A stretch of DNA of 60,751 bases. Origin: DATJAJ01 sp035622335 (lineage in GTDB: Archaea > Thermoproteota > Nitrososphaeria > Nitrososphaerales > Gagatemarchaeaceae). The notes beneath the pieces are model-generated. The model was not told the origin of the DNA and did no database searches. It saw only the letters and a program-made list of their open reading frames with translations. Position 1 is the first letter of the stretch, and each line of letters opens with the position of its first letter. Location: the NCBI GenBank assembly GCA_035622335.1, contig DASPVO010000047.1:1-60751 (forward strand), read 5' to 3'. A program made the position numbers and the translations under genes. Below, piece after piece: positions 48,292 through 56,870 of this stretch.

Positions 48292-48305
48292 TTAATAAAT
48301 ATATC
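48292..48305 (-). promoter_or_regulatory. TATA region of the exporter operon
   Basis: TTAATAAATATATC (plus-strand reading) is the most AT-rich element upstream of the exporter ATPase, about 36 bases before its TTG start. Confidence 0.5.
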
Positions 48306-48307
48306 TA

Positions 48308-48322
48308 ATGCATAATACGCAT
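48308..48322. promoter_or_regulatory. PadR-type operator between exporter and regulator genes
   Basis: ATGC-N7-GCAT (ATGCATAATACGCAT), symmetric apart from one pair, directly follows the exporter TATA region. PadR proteins of bacteria bind ATGT-N8-ACAT repeats, so this is a fair candidate for the site of the adjacent PadR. It lies about 3 bases from the TATA region. Confidence 0.55.
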
Positions 48323-48393
48323 CAGACTTGGCATCGGACTCCTCTTACGACTCTCTTAAATAGAAGAAGGAAACAGATTTCGCCCAGAGGGGA

Positions 48394-48993
48394 ATGAAGA
48401 CTTCAAGAAGTAAGTTGCTCGAGGCCGAGGAGTCTCGGTCCCCGAAGTGGATGAAACCGCAGTCCGTGCCGAGGGGATTCTTGAGGTGGTACATACTGGC
48501 CATGCTCGACGAAGCACCCGAGACAGGATACTCCATCATGCAGAAGATCGCTGAGAGGACGGAGGGAGCCTGGAGGCCCGGACCTGGCACGGTGTATCCA
48601 CTGCTGAGAGGTCTGAAGGAACAGTGTCTCATCGAGGCGGTGGGGCAAAAGGTCGAGGACACGGGCCAGCCATGCAAGCTCACGACAAAGGGGAAGAAGG
48701 AGCTCGATGACCTGCAGCGGAACGCATCAAGCTCCGGACGGAACGAAAACGCGCTGATGCGCCTCTTCCTAGGGATAATGCCGCCCGAAGCGTTCACGGC
48801 GATGGCTCTCAACAGGTCTCGGCAGTTCATTTCCATCTTCTGCGAGAAGGCGGACCTTCTTCAAGAGCCGAAGAGGAGCGCCACCCTGAGGGAGATGCAG
48901 CTCATCCTGGAGAACTACAGCTCTGATATTGAGAGGTTGCTCGGCGAGGCCGGGAAAAACAGAAATAGCAGGAGGGCGCCAAAACCCAATTGA
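48394..48993 (+). CDS. PadR-family transcriptional regulator
   Basis: A 199-residue regulator. The winged helix spans about 25-105: FLRWYILAMLDEAPETGYSIMQKI, then GTVYPLLRGLKEQCLIE and a wing. The C-terminal half is helical, with ENALMRLFLGIMPPEA and a long dimer helix, typical of the longer PadR type. Divergent from the exporter ATPase with an operator-like palindrome between. Repression of the exporter, relieved by its substrate, is the usual logic. ATG about 35 bases after CTTAAATAG. RpoP overlaps its stop by TTGA. Confidence 0.87.
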   Translation: MKTSRSKLLEAEESRSPKWMKPQSVPRGFLRWYILAMLDEAPETGYSIMQKIAERTEGAWRPGPGTVYPLLRGLKEQCLIEAVGQKVEDTGQPCKLTTKGKKELDDLQRNASSSGRNENALMRLFLGIMPPEAFTAMALNRSRQFISIFCEKADLLQEPKRSATLREMQLILENYSSDIERLLGEAGKNRNSRRAPKPN

Positions 48994-49187
48994 TGGAGCA
49001 AGCAGAGAAACCGGAGGAGAAGAAGCCTGAGAAGGTGTTGGTAGGCGCCGTATACGAATGCGTCAGGTGCGGGACGCGAACGACGCAGGAAGAGCTGTCT
49101 AGGCTCCCTGAGGTTAAGTGCATCTGCGGCTACCGGGTCTTCAGGAAAGCAAGGTCCTCGGTCGTCAAGCAGATCAAGGCCGTCTGA
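48990..49187 (+). CDS. rpoP: DNA-directed RNA polymerase subunit P (Rpb12 homologue)
   Basis: A 65-residue zinc protein of the polymerase core. YECVRCGTRTTQEELSRLP and VKCICGYRVFRKARSSVVK match Rpo12/RpoP in order and length. The second zinc knuckle reads Cys-Ile-Cys instead of the usual Cys-x2-Cys, so one residue is missing there. TTG start overlapping the PadR stop. It is not with other RNA polymerase genes. Fold and tail (VVKQIKAV) are otherwise standard. Confidence 0.9.
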   Translation: MMEQAEKPEEKKPEKVLVGAVYECVRCGTRTTQEELSRLPEVKCICGYRVFRKARSSVVKQIKAV

Positions 49188-49342
49188 GCTCGAACCTCGG
49201 CCGGCTGACGCCAAAGGCAGGTGAGCAGAGGTGTTCCAGAAAGGCGGTTCACCTCGACGATTGTCTAATCATCTGATTTCACGATACCGTTAATTGCCTA
49301 ATTGTTTATGTATCGGCCGAAGTGGGCTCGGCAAAGACGGGT

Positions 49343-50386
49343 ATGTACGTTATGAAGAGTCGACAGCCAGTGGCGATTCTAGGCTACGGCGCATACATCC
49401 CCTACTACCGCTTGCCCACGACAGAGATAGCCAGGGTGTGGAAGGGCGGCGGTTCGGGACCGAACGTCGAGAAGGCGGTCGCATCGATGGACGAAGACAC
49501 GGTTACGATGGCGATCGAAGCCGCAGGCTACGCGACCAAGATGGCGGGGAACAAGAAGCTTGGGGCCGTCTTCGTCGGGACCGAGTCCAAGCCGTATGCG
49601 GTAAAGCCGACAAGCACCATAGTGGCGCAAGCGCTGGGCTTCCATCACACTCTCGCGGCCGACTTGGAGTTCGCCTGCAAGGCAGGAACGGAGGCTATGC
49701 AGGTGGTTACTGGACTCGTGGGGTCAGGAATGATAGAGGCGGGGCTCGCCATAGGGATGGACACCGCCCAGGGGAGGCCCGGAGACGACCTAGAATATAC
49801 GGCGGCGAGCGGAGGAGCCGCGTACGTCCTAGGGAGGGAAGACAAGGGCGCGATCGCGTTGCTCGACTGCAGCACTTCCTTCGTCTCGGACACAGGGGAC
49901 TTTTGGCGAAGGGCACACGAGAAGTATCCGAGGCACCTCTCCAGGTTCACAGGAGAGCCGGCTTACTTCTATCACATCGAAAACTCGGTCAAGACGCTCT
50001 TCGAGGAGACGGGTCACAAGCCGTCAGACTTCAAGTACGCGGTCTTTCACCAGCCGAACCCGAGGTTCCCCGTCGAGGTCGCGACTAGGCTGGGATTCAC
50101 GATGGAACAGATCAAGACTGGCCTGCTCAATCCCATGATAGGGAACACGTACGCGGGGAGCTCCCCGATAGGCCTCGCAGCGGTGCTGGACGAGGCCAGC
50201 CCTGGCGACAAGATACTGCTAGCCAGCTTCGGGTCGGGGGCAGGGTCTGACGCCTTCTGCATGGAGGTCCTGGACGGCGTGGAGGAGAAGAGAGGCATCA
50301 ACCCGACCGTGAAGTCGATGCTGGCGCACGGGTCCAAGATAGACTACTCTACCTACTCAAAGTTCAGGGGCAAGCTGCACAAGTAG
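49343..50386 (+). CDS. Hydroxymethylglutaryl-CoA synthase, archaeal
   Basis: About 347 residues, thiolase fold. It condenses acetyl-CoA with acetoacetyl-CoA to HMG-CoA at the start of the mevalonate pathway to isoprenoid lipids. VAILGYGAYIPYYRLP is the archaeal N-terminus, the catalytic cysteine is in EFACKAGTEAM (C112) and FHQPNPRFP contains the conserved histidine. ATG at 49343 is 30-35 bases after TTTATGTAT; the GTG at 49322 would precede the expected transcript start. The 155 bases before it hold no gene, only the promoter and short repeats of AATT and TCTAAT type. Thiolase and DUF35 genes follow. Confidence 0.95.
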   Translation: MYVMKSRQPVAILGYGAYIPYYRLPTTEIARVWKGGGSGPNVEKAVASMDEDTVTMAIEAAGYATKMAGNKKLGAVFVGTESKPYAVKPTSTIVAQALGFHHTLAADLEFACKAGTEAMQVVTGLVGSGMIEAGLAIGMDTAQGRPGDDLEYTAASGGAAYVLGREDKGAIALLDCSTSFVSDTGDFWRRAHEKYPRHLSRFTGEPAYFYHIENSVKTLFEETGHKPSDFKYAVFHQPNPRFPVEVATRLGFTMEQIKTGLLNPMIGNTYAGSSPIGLAAVLDEASPGDKILLASFGSGAGSDAFCMEVLDGVEEKRGINPTVKSMLAHGSKIDYSTYSKFRGKLHK

Positions 50387-50397
50387 AGCTGTCGCGC

Positions 50398-51552
50398 ATG
50401 AAGGCATACGTCTCCTCTGCCGGATTCACCTCGATAGGCGACCACTGGGACGATTCGCTTCTGGACCTGGCCGTCGAGGCGGCGAGGAAGGCGCTCAAGT
50501 CCAACCCAGGGCTCAAGCCCCAGCAGATCTTCGTCGGCAATATGTTCAGCTCAGTGGGTGCATCCCAAGAACACCTCGGTGCGCTCCTGGCGAGCGCCCT
50601 CGGCCTCGAGGGGACGCCCGCGATGAAGGTGGAGGCCGCCTGCGCCTCGGGAGCCTCAGCGTTCAACGTCGCCTACTCCTTGGTCAAGGGAGGGTCGCTC
50701 GACTCGGCCCTTGTCGTCGGGGTAGAGAAGATGAGAGACCTCGAGCCGGAGCAGGTCTCCCAGGCTCTGGCGATGGCCGAGTCCGCCGAGTATACCCAAT
50801 TCGTGGGCGCGACCTTTGCTGCCCTCAATGGGCTCCTTGCGAGGCTCTACATGGAGAGGATGAACGTCACCAGGGACGAGCTCAGCGCTCTGCCCGTCCT
50901 CGACCACTCGAACGCCGTTACGGCCGAACACGCTCAGTTCAGGAAGGCGATCTCCCCCGAAGTGGTGGCGAGGTCTACCATGATAGCCGACCCACTGCGG
51001 CTCTTCGACTGCGCCCCCGTGGGCGATGGGGCCGCCGCGGTCGTTGTGGCGGGAGAGAAGGAGTCGTCCAGGTCAAAGAAGGGGCTGGTCGAGGTGCTGG
51101 GCGGAAAGGTCGCGACGACAGAGTTCAGCGTCTATGAGAGGAAGGACATGCTCCGCTTCAAGGCGACCGAAGACGCGTTCAAGGGCGCGATGTCCGCAGC
51201 GGGAGTACCGATGTCGAAGCTTGACTTCGCCGAGCTTCACGACGCGTTCTCTGTGGTCGGGGCGCTTTCGCTTGAGGCGATGGGACTCTCGAAGAAGGGA
51301 GCAGGCGCCAAGGACGCCAAAGAGGGGCGATTCAACCTCAACTCGGACCTGTCCGTGAACACCTTCGGCGGCCTCAAGGCGAGGGGTCACCCCGTCGGTG
51401 CAACCGGGATCTACCAGATTGCGGAAGCGTACCTGCAGCTGACCGGGGGCGCCGGGAAGAACCAGGTCGAGGGCGCGGAGTTCGGCGCCACTCAGAACAT
51501 AGGGGGAGTCGACACTACGAGCGCAGTGCACGTCTTCGGGAGGTCGGGATAG
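50398..51552 (+). CDS. Acetyl-CoA C-acetyltransferase (archaeal thiolase)
   Basis: A 384-residue thiolase, source of acetoacetyl-CoA for HMG-CoA synthase. The nucleophilic cysteine is C82 in EAACASGASAF and the C-terminal histidine H331 is in LKARGHPVGATG. It lacks the long loop of bacterial thiolases, as in the archaeal enzymes that form a complex with HMG-CoA synthase and a DUF35 protein, where acetoacetyl-CoA is channelled. The three genes lie in the order found in many archaea with gaps of 11 and 0 bases. Confidence 0.94.
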   Translation: MKAYVSSAGFTSIGDHWDDSLLDLAVEAARKALKSNPGLKPQQIFVGNMFSSVGASQEHLGALLASALGLEGTPAMKVEAACASGASAFNVAYSLVKGGSLDSALVVGVEKMRDLEPEQVSQALAMAESAEYTQFVGATFAALNGLLARLYMERMNVTRDELSALPVLDHSNAVTAEHAQFRKAISPEVVARSTMIADPLRLFDCAPVGDGAAAVVVAGEKESSRSKKGLVEVLGGKVATTEFSVYERKDMLRFKATEDAFKGAMSAAGVPMSKLDFAELHDAFSVVGALSLEAMGLSKKGAGAKDAKEGRFNLNSDLSVNTFGGLKARGHPVGATGIYQIAEAYLQLTGGAGKNQVEGAEFGATQNIGGVDTTSAVHVFGRSG

Positions 51553-51942
51553 ATGGCTGTGCAGTATTGGAGGTTGAGGGACAGGTACTACAGGCTGCTG
51601 GGGAACGCGTGCGATAAGTGCGGCGCCGAGTACTTCCCGCCTGTCTACAGGTGCAGGAAGTGTGGGGCCGACAAGCTCGTCGACAAGGAGATGCCGAAGA
51701 CGGGTAGGATACTCACCTACACGGTCCTTCACGAGCCCCTTCCGGGGTTCGAGGCACAGGCTCCATACTACCTCGCCGTGGTCGACCTGGACAATGGAGC
51801 AAGAGTCCTCGCTCAGCTGGTCGATTCGCCACCTGAGCAGATTGCGATCGGTGCGAAGGTGAAGGCGACCGTGAGGAGGATAAAGGAGGACGGCGACTCG
51901 GGGCAGATCCTCTATGGATACAAGTTCGTCGTGAGCGGCTGA
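51553..51942 (+). CDS. DUF35 OB-fold protein, bridging subunit of the thiolase/HMG-CoA synthase complex
   Basis: A 129-residue protein with an N-terminal helix (YWRLRDRYYRLLG), a rubredoxin-like zinc ribbon (C20, C23, C34, C37) and an OB fold (GRILTYTVLHEPL, YYLAVVDLDNGARVLAQL). In the archaeal acetoacetyl-CoA complex such proteins bridge the two enzymes and cover a shared CoA pocket. It starts directly at the base after the thiolase stop. Function rests on family and position. Confidence 0.93.
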   Translation: MAVQYWRLRDRYYRLLGNACDKCGAEYFPPVYRCRKCGADKLVDKEMPKTGRILTYTVLHEPLPGFEAQAPYYLAVVDLDNGARVLAQLVDSPPEQIAIGAKVKATVRRIKEDGDSGQILYGYKFVVSG

Positions 51943-52008
51943 CCGCCCAGATTGGGTCGGCGCGAAGACTCGACCAAGATAAATAATGATGGGGGTGACT
52001 TCGCACGC

Positions 52009-52449
52009 GTGTCAAGACGTTCTCCTCTACAAGTGGTCTTCGACTGCGGAGACCCGGCACGACTCGCGGACTTTTACGCGGGAGCCCTCGGATACAAGGT
52101 CCAAGACCCGCCCGCAGGGTACTCGTCTTGGGAAGAATGGCTGAAGGAGAACGGCGTCCCGGAGGAAGACTGGAACCTCGCCAGCGCCGTCGTCGACCCT
52201 TCAGGAGTGGGACCGAGGATTTACTTCCAGAAGATGGAGACTCCGAAGCTCGGCAAGAACAGGCTCCACATCGACATCAACGCAAGCGCCGGCACGCAGG
52301 TCTCCCTCGCGGAAAGAAAGGCCCAGGTAGACGCGGACGTCAGCAGGATTCTTGGGCTGGGCGGGGTGAAGGACCACGTACTTGAAGAAGGAATGGAATA
52401 CTGCGTCGTGATGCTCGACCCCGAGGGGAACGAATTCTGCGTGCAGTAG
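52009..52449 (+). CDS. Glyoxalase/VOC-superfamily protein
   Basis: About 146 residues with one complete VOC unit: PLQVVFDCGDPARLADFYAGALGY, then GPRIYFQKM and NRLHIDINA, the last strand ending in LDPEGNEFCVQ. Candidate metal ligands (His in HIDIN and the final Glu) suggest a dioxygenase, glyoxalase or epimerase type, but the substrate is unknown. The GTG at 52009 is 25-30 bases after AGATAAATAATG, so the 19 residues before it are probably not translated. Confidence 0.8.
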   Translation: MSRRSPLQVVFDCGDPARLADFYAGALGYKVQDPPAGYSSWEEWLKENGVPEEDWNLASAVVDPSGVGPRIYFQKMETPKLGKNRLHIDINASAGTQVSLAERKAQVDADVSRILGLGGVKDHVLEEGMEYCVVMLDPEGNEFCVQ

Positions 52450-52489
52450 CGAAGCGCTTTAGTAACGAGCCATCATCCCGGGTGAACGC

Positions 52490-52807
52490 TTGTCGAGGGT
52501 GACCACGTTCTTCAGGCACTGTCCGGGCTGCGGTAGACGGTTCGAGATAAGGCTGGTCAGCAAGACGAAGGTCTCTGAGAGCGCGGTTCTTGAGAAGATG
52601 CCGGAGACGGCAGTGGATGAGGAGTCTGCGATGCCGGGAGTCACGGGTGTCATGGCTACGACGATACTCTCTCAGGAGGGTCCAGTCTTGGTGGACGAGA
52701 AGGAGTTCTGCTACAAGTACAGATGCAAGCACTGCGGTCACGAATGGACCGAGATTCGGGAGGAGGAGACGGGTGCCAGAGCTCCCGAAGGTTACGAAGG
52801 AGACTAG
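52490..52807 (+). CDS. Zinc-ribbon protein of unknown function
   Basis: A 105-residue protein with two zinc knuckles, HCPGCGRRFEIR at the N-terminus and YRCKHCGHEWTEIREEE near residue 77, separated by an acidic, Ser/Val-rich linker. It looks like a transcription-elongation or RNA-polymerase-associated ribbon but has no identifiable homologue to me. TTG start about 27 bases after GCTTTAGTAACG. It is convergent with the large ABC permease, 7 bases apart. Confidence 0.65.
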   Translation: MSRVTTFFRHCPGCGRRFEIRLVSKTKVSESAVLEKMPETAVDEESAMPGVTGVMATTILSQEGPVLVDEKEFCYKYRCKHCGHEWTEIREEETGARAPEGYEGD

Positions 52808-52814
52808 GACAGCT

Positions 52815-54488
52815 TCAGCGCTTCCGCAAGAACAGCTGGACTCCGACCCACTCTGAGACCGAGACTCCGCCCATCAGGACGACGGCCATCGCGTAGTTCT
52901 TCAAGAGCTCCGCGACGATAGCGTAGGTAACGAGTGGTCCGCCGACGAGCAATGCGGCGACCGCTAGCGACTCCACGAGCCTAAGGATGTCACCCGCTGA
53001 GAGCAGGCTCAGACCGCGCGTCTGGACGGCCGACGAGGTCTGGAGTATCCCTCCGCTCTTGTAGTTCCCGACGAAGAAAGCGAGCTCAGCGCTGGATGCT
53101 GCGGAAACGGCGGCGATCTCGAGGAAGGGGACGGCGAGGAGGAGCGACGTGCCGTGCTTGCCTAGGAGGAGAGCGGCCGATATCGCCACAGGGACCGGTG
53201 TGTAGGAGAGTGTGGAGATGAGGGACTTCGCGTCGACGATCGTCTTTGACACGACCGGGAGGGCCATCGTGAACTCTAGGCCGGTCCCCTCCGTGTTGAG
53301 GAGGGCGGTGGCACCGAAGAGCGTGAAGGCGCAGCCCGTGCCGGTCGCGTATACTATCGTGCCCGATCCGAGCACACCGAAGCCAGACAGATAGAGTCCT
53401 ATGAAGACGGTCTCGAAGACGGGGAGGGCGAAGACGAAGGCCATCTGCGGGCTCTTGGACGCTATCCTCGCGTCCTTGACCAGATAGGCGGGCACGGGAC
53501 TACGAATCCTCAGCTTGAACTCCGTCGTCAAGGTCCGGGCGACACCGGAGAGTTTGCCTTGGGCGACGGCGAGAATCGTCGAGAGAGTTCTCCTCGCGAC
53601 CACGACCGCTAGCAGCAGGTAAGCCACGAACGCCGCGTAGGAGACGCCATACACTATCGCGAGAGAAGACGTGCTCGTCGCGTAGCCCGGATACGCTGCG
53701 CCCGAAACGGCGATACCCTCGGATATGGGATGCAGGAGCGCCAGAGCCTCTGCGGCCAGCGGACGAGAGAGTGTCCCGGTGAGCGCGCCGTCGATCGCCG
53801 GGAGCGCCGTCGCGATGAAGTTGAACGAGAAAGCTATGCTCAGCGCGGCGAATCCCCACGAGATCAGGAACGCCAGCCTTGCGAGAGCCGCACCCTTCCC
53901 CCTTCCCCCCTTGGTGATGTTTCTGTAGAAGAGCGTCGAGAATGTTAGCGCGATCCAGACCGCGAAGGCGGAGTTGACGGCCGCCGCAAGGAACATCAAG
54001 ACAGTCGCGAGGGCGGAACCCGTCAGCAGGGCGACCACCACGACCTGGGTGGCGATGCTGGCGACCAGCATGAAGTCGAAGGTCCTCGCGAAAGAGAAGA
54101 ACGTGACGAGCGACAAGTCTCTCTTGCTGAGAGGGAGAGTCGTAAGGAGCTCGAAGGACTCCCCACCCGAAAAGGATGGGAGGACCTGCAGGGAGTAGAG
54201 GACGATGTATGCGACAGCTATCGCGAGGCTGAAGGTCACCGCACCAGCGAGGCCCGCGGGCGTTCTGCTTCTTTCGTACTGCAAGAGCACGTAGGCCGAG
54301 GCGAGGCTGACGAGTACCGTGAACGATATCTTGCTTATCAGTGTCCCTCGGACGATCGACCGGACGCGCTTGGCCGGGTCGCCCCCCGCAAAAGCACCCC
54401 TAGCAGTCCCTCGCGTCATGACGTTCGACCTGTAGGCCACCTCAACGTAGGAAGTCTTGCTTAGCTTCCAGGCTTCGCCTAGTTTCAA
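52815..54488 (-). CDS. Large ABC-2 type permease, about twelve helices
   Basis: A 557-residue integral membrane protein, partner of the ATPase encoded upstream. About a dozen hydrophobic helices alternate with short loops; the N-terminal amphipathic segment (EAWKLSKTSYVEVAYRS) and internal KRDLSLVTFFSFARTFDF resemble the long ABC-2 permeases of archaea. The TTG at 54488 overlaps the ATPase stop by 4 bases (TTGA). At about twice the usual ABC-2 length, one copy may form the whole channel. Cargo unknown. Confidence 0.82.
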   Translation of the reverse strand: MKLGEAWKLSKTSYVEVAYRSNVMTRGTARGAFAGGDPAKRVRSIVRGTLISKISFTVLVSLASAYVLLQYERSRTPAGLAGAVTFSLAIAVAYIVLYSLQVLPSFSGGESFELLTTLPLSKRDLSLVTFFSFARTFDFMLVASIATQVVVVALLTGSALATVLMFLAAAVNSAFAVWIALTFSTLFYRNITKGGRGKGAALARLAFLISWGFAALSIAFSFNFIATALPAIDGALTGTLSRPLAAEALALLHPISEGIAVSGAAYPGYATSTSSLAIVYGVSYAAFVAYLLLAVVVARRTLSTILAVAQGKLSGVARTLTTEFKLRIRSPVPAYLVKDARIASKSPQMAFVFALPVFETVFIGLYLSGFGVLGSGTIVYATGTGCAFTLFGATALLNTEGTGLEFTMALPVVSKTIVDAKSLISTLSYTPVPVAISAALLLGKHGTSLLLAVPFLEIAAVSAASSAELAFFVGNYKSGGILQTSSAVQTRGLSLLSAGDILRLVESLAVAALLVGGPLVTYAIVAELLKNYAMAVVLMGGVSVSEWVGVQLFLRKR

Positions 54489-55309
54489 CCGCCCACCCGG
54501 GCCTGTGGTGGAGCGAACGCCTCCCTCAGCGCCTTCACGGTCTCAGCAATCTCCTCCTCTTCGTGGGTGAGCCTGAGGAAGACCTCCTCGAGCGTCGCCT
54601 CTTCTCCATCCGCTCCGGCTGCGGACTTCGCACGGAGTTCCTCGAGGGACCCCTCAGCGACGAGCTTGCCCTGGTAGATTATGCCGATCTTGTTGCATAT
54701 GTTCTCCGCCACCTCCATGATGTGGGTTGAGAAGAGCACGGCGGCCCCGGGCCTCTGCGTCTGAAGCGTGATGATGTCCTTGAGTATCCTGCTGCTCTTG
54801 GCGTCCAGTCCGTTCATCGGCTCGTCGAGCACAAGGAGCTGCGGTTCGTGCATCAGGGCGGCGACTATCGAGACCTTCTGCTTGGTGCCCATCGAGAGGG
54901 TCGCGATCGGTGAGTCGTAGTACTGGCCAAGGTCGAACGCCTCCGCTAGCTTTCCGACCCGCGCATTCGCCACAGCCGCGTCCATCCTCCTGATCGACGC
55001 GACGAACTCGAAAAGGTCCCTCGGGCTCAGCGATTCGTAGAGGTTGGACGTCTCGGGGACGTAGCCGATCTTCGACTTGACTTCTATCGGGCTCTCGGCT
55101 GGGTCGTACCCCAGGACTCGGAGCCCGCCTGAGGTCGGGTCAGCCAGCCCGTTGATTATCCTGATCATCGTGCTCTTCCCCGCTCCGTTCGGTCCGAGAA
55201 GGCCGTAGACGTCTCCTGGCATGACCTTCAGGCTGAGCCCGGAGAGTGCCTTGACGGGGCCAAAGTCCTTGTGGACGTCCCAGGCCTCGATGACTGGGGT
55301 CGAAGACAA
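54485..55309 (-). CDS. ABC-2 exporter ATPase
   Basis: About 274 residues. Walker A GPNGAGKST, Q-loop GYVPETSNLYE, signature-like TLSMGTKQKVSI (the usual LSGGQ is LSMGT), Walker B LLVLDEPMNGLD and switch STHIMEVAEN are in order; a short C-terminal domain ends with VFLRLTHEEEE. The TTG at 55309 was chosen because AGTTTTAATTGC lies about 28 bases upstream; the open frame continues to 55477, beyond the promoter and into the divergent GlyRS gene. The Met in place of Gly in the signature is uncommon. Confidence 0.9.
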   Translation of the reverse strand: MSSTPVIEAWDVHKDFGPVKALSGLSLKVMPGDVYGLLGPNGAGKSTMIRIINGLADPTSGGLRVLGYDPAESPIEVKSKIGYVPETSNLYESLSPRDLFEFVASIRRMDAAVANARVGKLAEAFDLGQYYDSPIATLSMGTKQKVSIVAALMHEPQLLVLDEPMNGLDAKSSRILKDIITLQTQRPGAAVLFSTHIMEVAENICNKIGIIYQGKLVAEGSLEELRAKSAAGADGEEATLEEVFLRLTHEEEEIAETVKALREAFAPPQARVGG

Positions 55310-55403
55310 CGACGCGACCGCGCCGCAACCGGCAATTAAAACTTGCAAGGGTCCGGCGGGGACAATTCGCATATATTCGTTCGAAGTCGAGCCATGCGGG
55401 AAG

Positions 55404-56870
55404 ATGTCGTTCGAAGACGTGATGCGCCTCGGGCAACAGCGAGGCTTCTTCTTCAAGGCAGCCGAAACATACCCCAACTCCCCCGCCGGTTTCTGGGACT
55501 ACGGCCCGCTCGGAGTCTCTATGCGGAACAAGCTCGTCGAGCTGTGGAGAAGGATGCTCGTCAAGCGTGACGGGATGGTTGAGCTGGACGGGGCCCAGAT
55601 ACTGCCGAGGCAGGTCTTCGAGGCGTCGGGGCACCTCTCTGGTTTCACCGACCCCTTCGTGAAGTGCGCGAACTGCGGCTCGGTCTTCAGGCCCGACAAG
55701 CTCGTCGAAGAGAAGACCGGCGAGCAGATCCCTGAGAAGCTCACAGATGGGGAGTACGACAGGCTGATGGCCGAGAAGGGGGTCAAGTGTCCAAAGTGCG
55801 GGTCCAAGCTGTCGGGGACGAAGAGGTTCAACATGATGTTCAGGGTCGGCATAGGCGAGCAGGACGAGGAGGGTTTCCTGAGGCCCGAGACTTGCCAGAG
55901 CATCTTTGTGGACTCACCCCTGATGTTCAAGACGCAGAGGATCAAGCTGCCCGTGGCCTTCGCCCAGGTTGGGAAGAGCTTCAGGAACGAGATAGCCCCT
56001 AGGCAGGGGCTTCTGAGGCTTCGCGAGCTCAATCAGGCGGAGGTCGAAGTGTTCTTCAACCCAGGCAAACTGGAAGACCACAGGTTCCAGACGCAACTGG
56101 GCACGAGGCTGAACTTCTCGTTCCCGGACGGGTCAGAGAAGACCGTCACTGCAGGGGAGGCTGTCGAGAGCGGTGCACTTCCAAACGTGCTCACGGGACA
56201 CTACCTCAGCCTGCTCGTGCAGTTCTACGAGGCGGCTGGGCTGGAACCAAGCAACCTCAGGCTTCGGGCTCTGTCCGAAAAGGACAGGGCGTTCTATGCG
56301 GTGGCAGCATATGACTTGGAGGCGAAGACCTCGTTGGGCTGGACTGAGCTCGTCGCTTGCAACTACAGGGGAGACTACGACATGAGCAGGCACCAGCAGG
56401 TCAGCGGCTCCGACTTCCGGGTCGATGATGGAGGGGAGAAGGTGCTTCCGCACATCTTCGAGATGTCGATGGGGGTGGACAGGACCGTTTACGCGATAAT
56501 CGAGTCGTCGACGGTGGCGGAGAGCGACAGGCGCGTCTTGCGGGTGAGGCCCTATCTGGCTCCACAGCAAGTGGGCGTCTTCCCGCTGGTCAACAAGGAG
56601 GGTCAGCCGGAAAAGGCACTCTCTATCCAGAGGAGCTTGCTGAGCAGCTTCGACTCTTTCTACGACGGCGGAGGGTCGATCGGCAGAAGGTACGCACGCG
56701 CAGACGAAGTGGGCGTCCCCTGCTGCCTCACGGTCGACTACGATACCGCCAAGGACGACACCGTCACCCTGAGGGAGCGCGACAGCAAGGCTCAGACCCG
56801 AGTGAAGGTCGGTGACCTAGAAGCCAAGCTGAGAGGCCTCCTTTCCTTCCCGACGATTCCATCGACCTAA
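55404..56870 (+). CDS. glyS: Glycyl-tRNA synthetase, archaeal/eukaryotic homodimeric type
   Basis: About 488 residues, class II. FEDVMRLGQQRGFFFKAAE and GFWDYGPLGVSMRNKLVELW start the alpha2-type enzyme; a zinc knuckle pair (CANCGSVFRP, CPKCGSKL) is inserted early; motif 2 is FRNEIAPRQGLLRLRELNQAE and motif 3 EMSMGVDRTVYAI. The C-terminal anticodon domain follows. ATG at 55404 is 31 bases after ATATATTCG; its own promoter is distinct from that of the divergent ATPase. Confidence 0.96.
   Translation: MSFEDVMRLGQQRGFFFKAAETYPNSPAGFWDYGPLGVSMRNKLVELWRRMLVKRDGMVELDGAQILPRQVFEASGHLSGFTDPFVKCANCGSVFRPDKLVEEKTGEQIPEKLTDGEYDRLMAEKGVKCPKCGSKLSGTKRFNMMFRVGIGEQDEEGFLRPETCQSIFVDSPLMFKTQRIKLPVAFAQVGKSFRNEIAPRQGLLRLRELNQAEVEVFFNPGKLEDHRFQTQLGTRLNFSFPDGSEKTVTAGEAVESGALPNVLTGHYLSLLVQFYEAAGLEPSNLRLRALSEKDRAFYAVAAYDLEAKTSLGWTELVACNYRGDYDMSRHQQVSGSDFRVDDGGEKVLPHIFEMSMGVDRTVYAIIESSTVAESDRRVLRVRPYLAPQQVGVFPLVNKEGQPEKALSIQRSLLSSFDSFYDGGGSIGRRYARADEVGVPCCLTVDYDTAKDDTVTLRERDSKAQTRVKVGDLEAKLRGLLSFPTIPST

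Noticed and set aside
49290..49301. AATT-GCCT-AATT repeat near the HMG-CoA synthase promoter as an operator
   Set aside because: Only 4-base arms in AT-rich DNA; chance occurrence is likely.
49188..49342. A gene in the 155-base gap before HMG-CoA synthase
   Set aside because: All six frames are broken or lack a start; the stretch carries only AT-rich promoter elements and short repeats.
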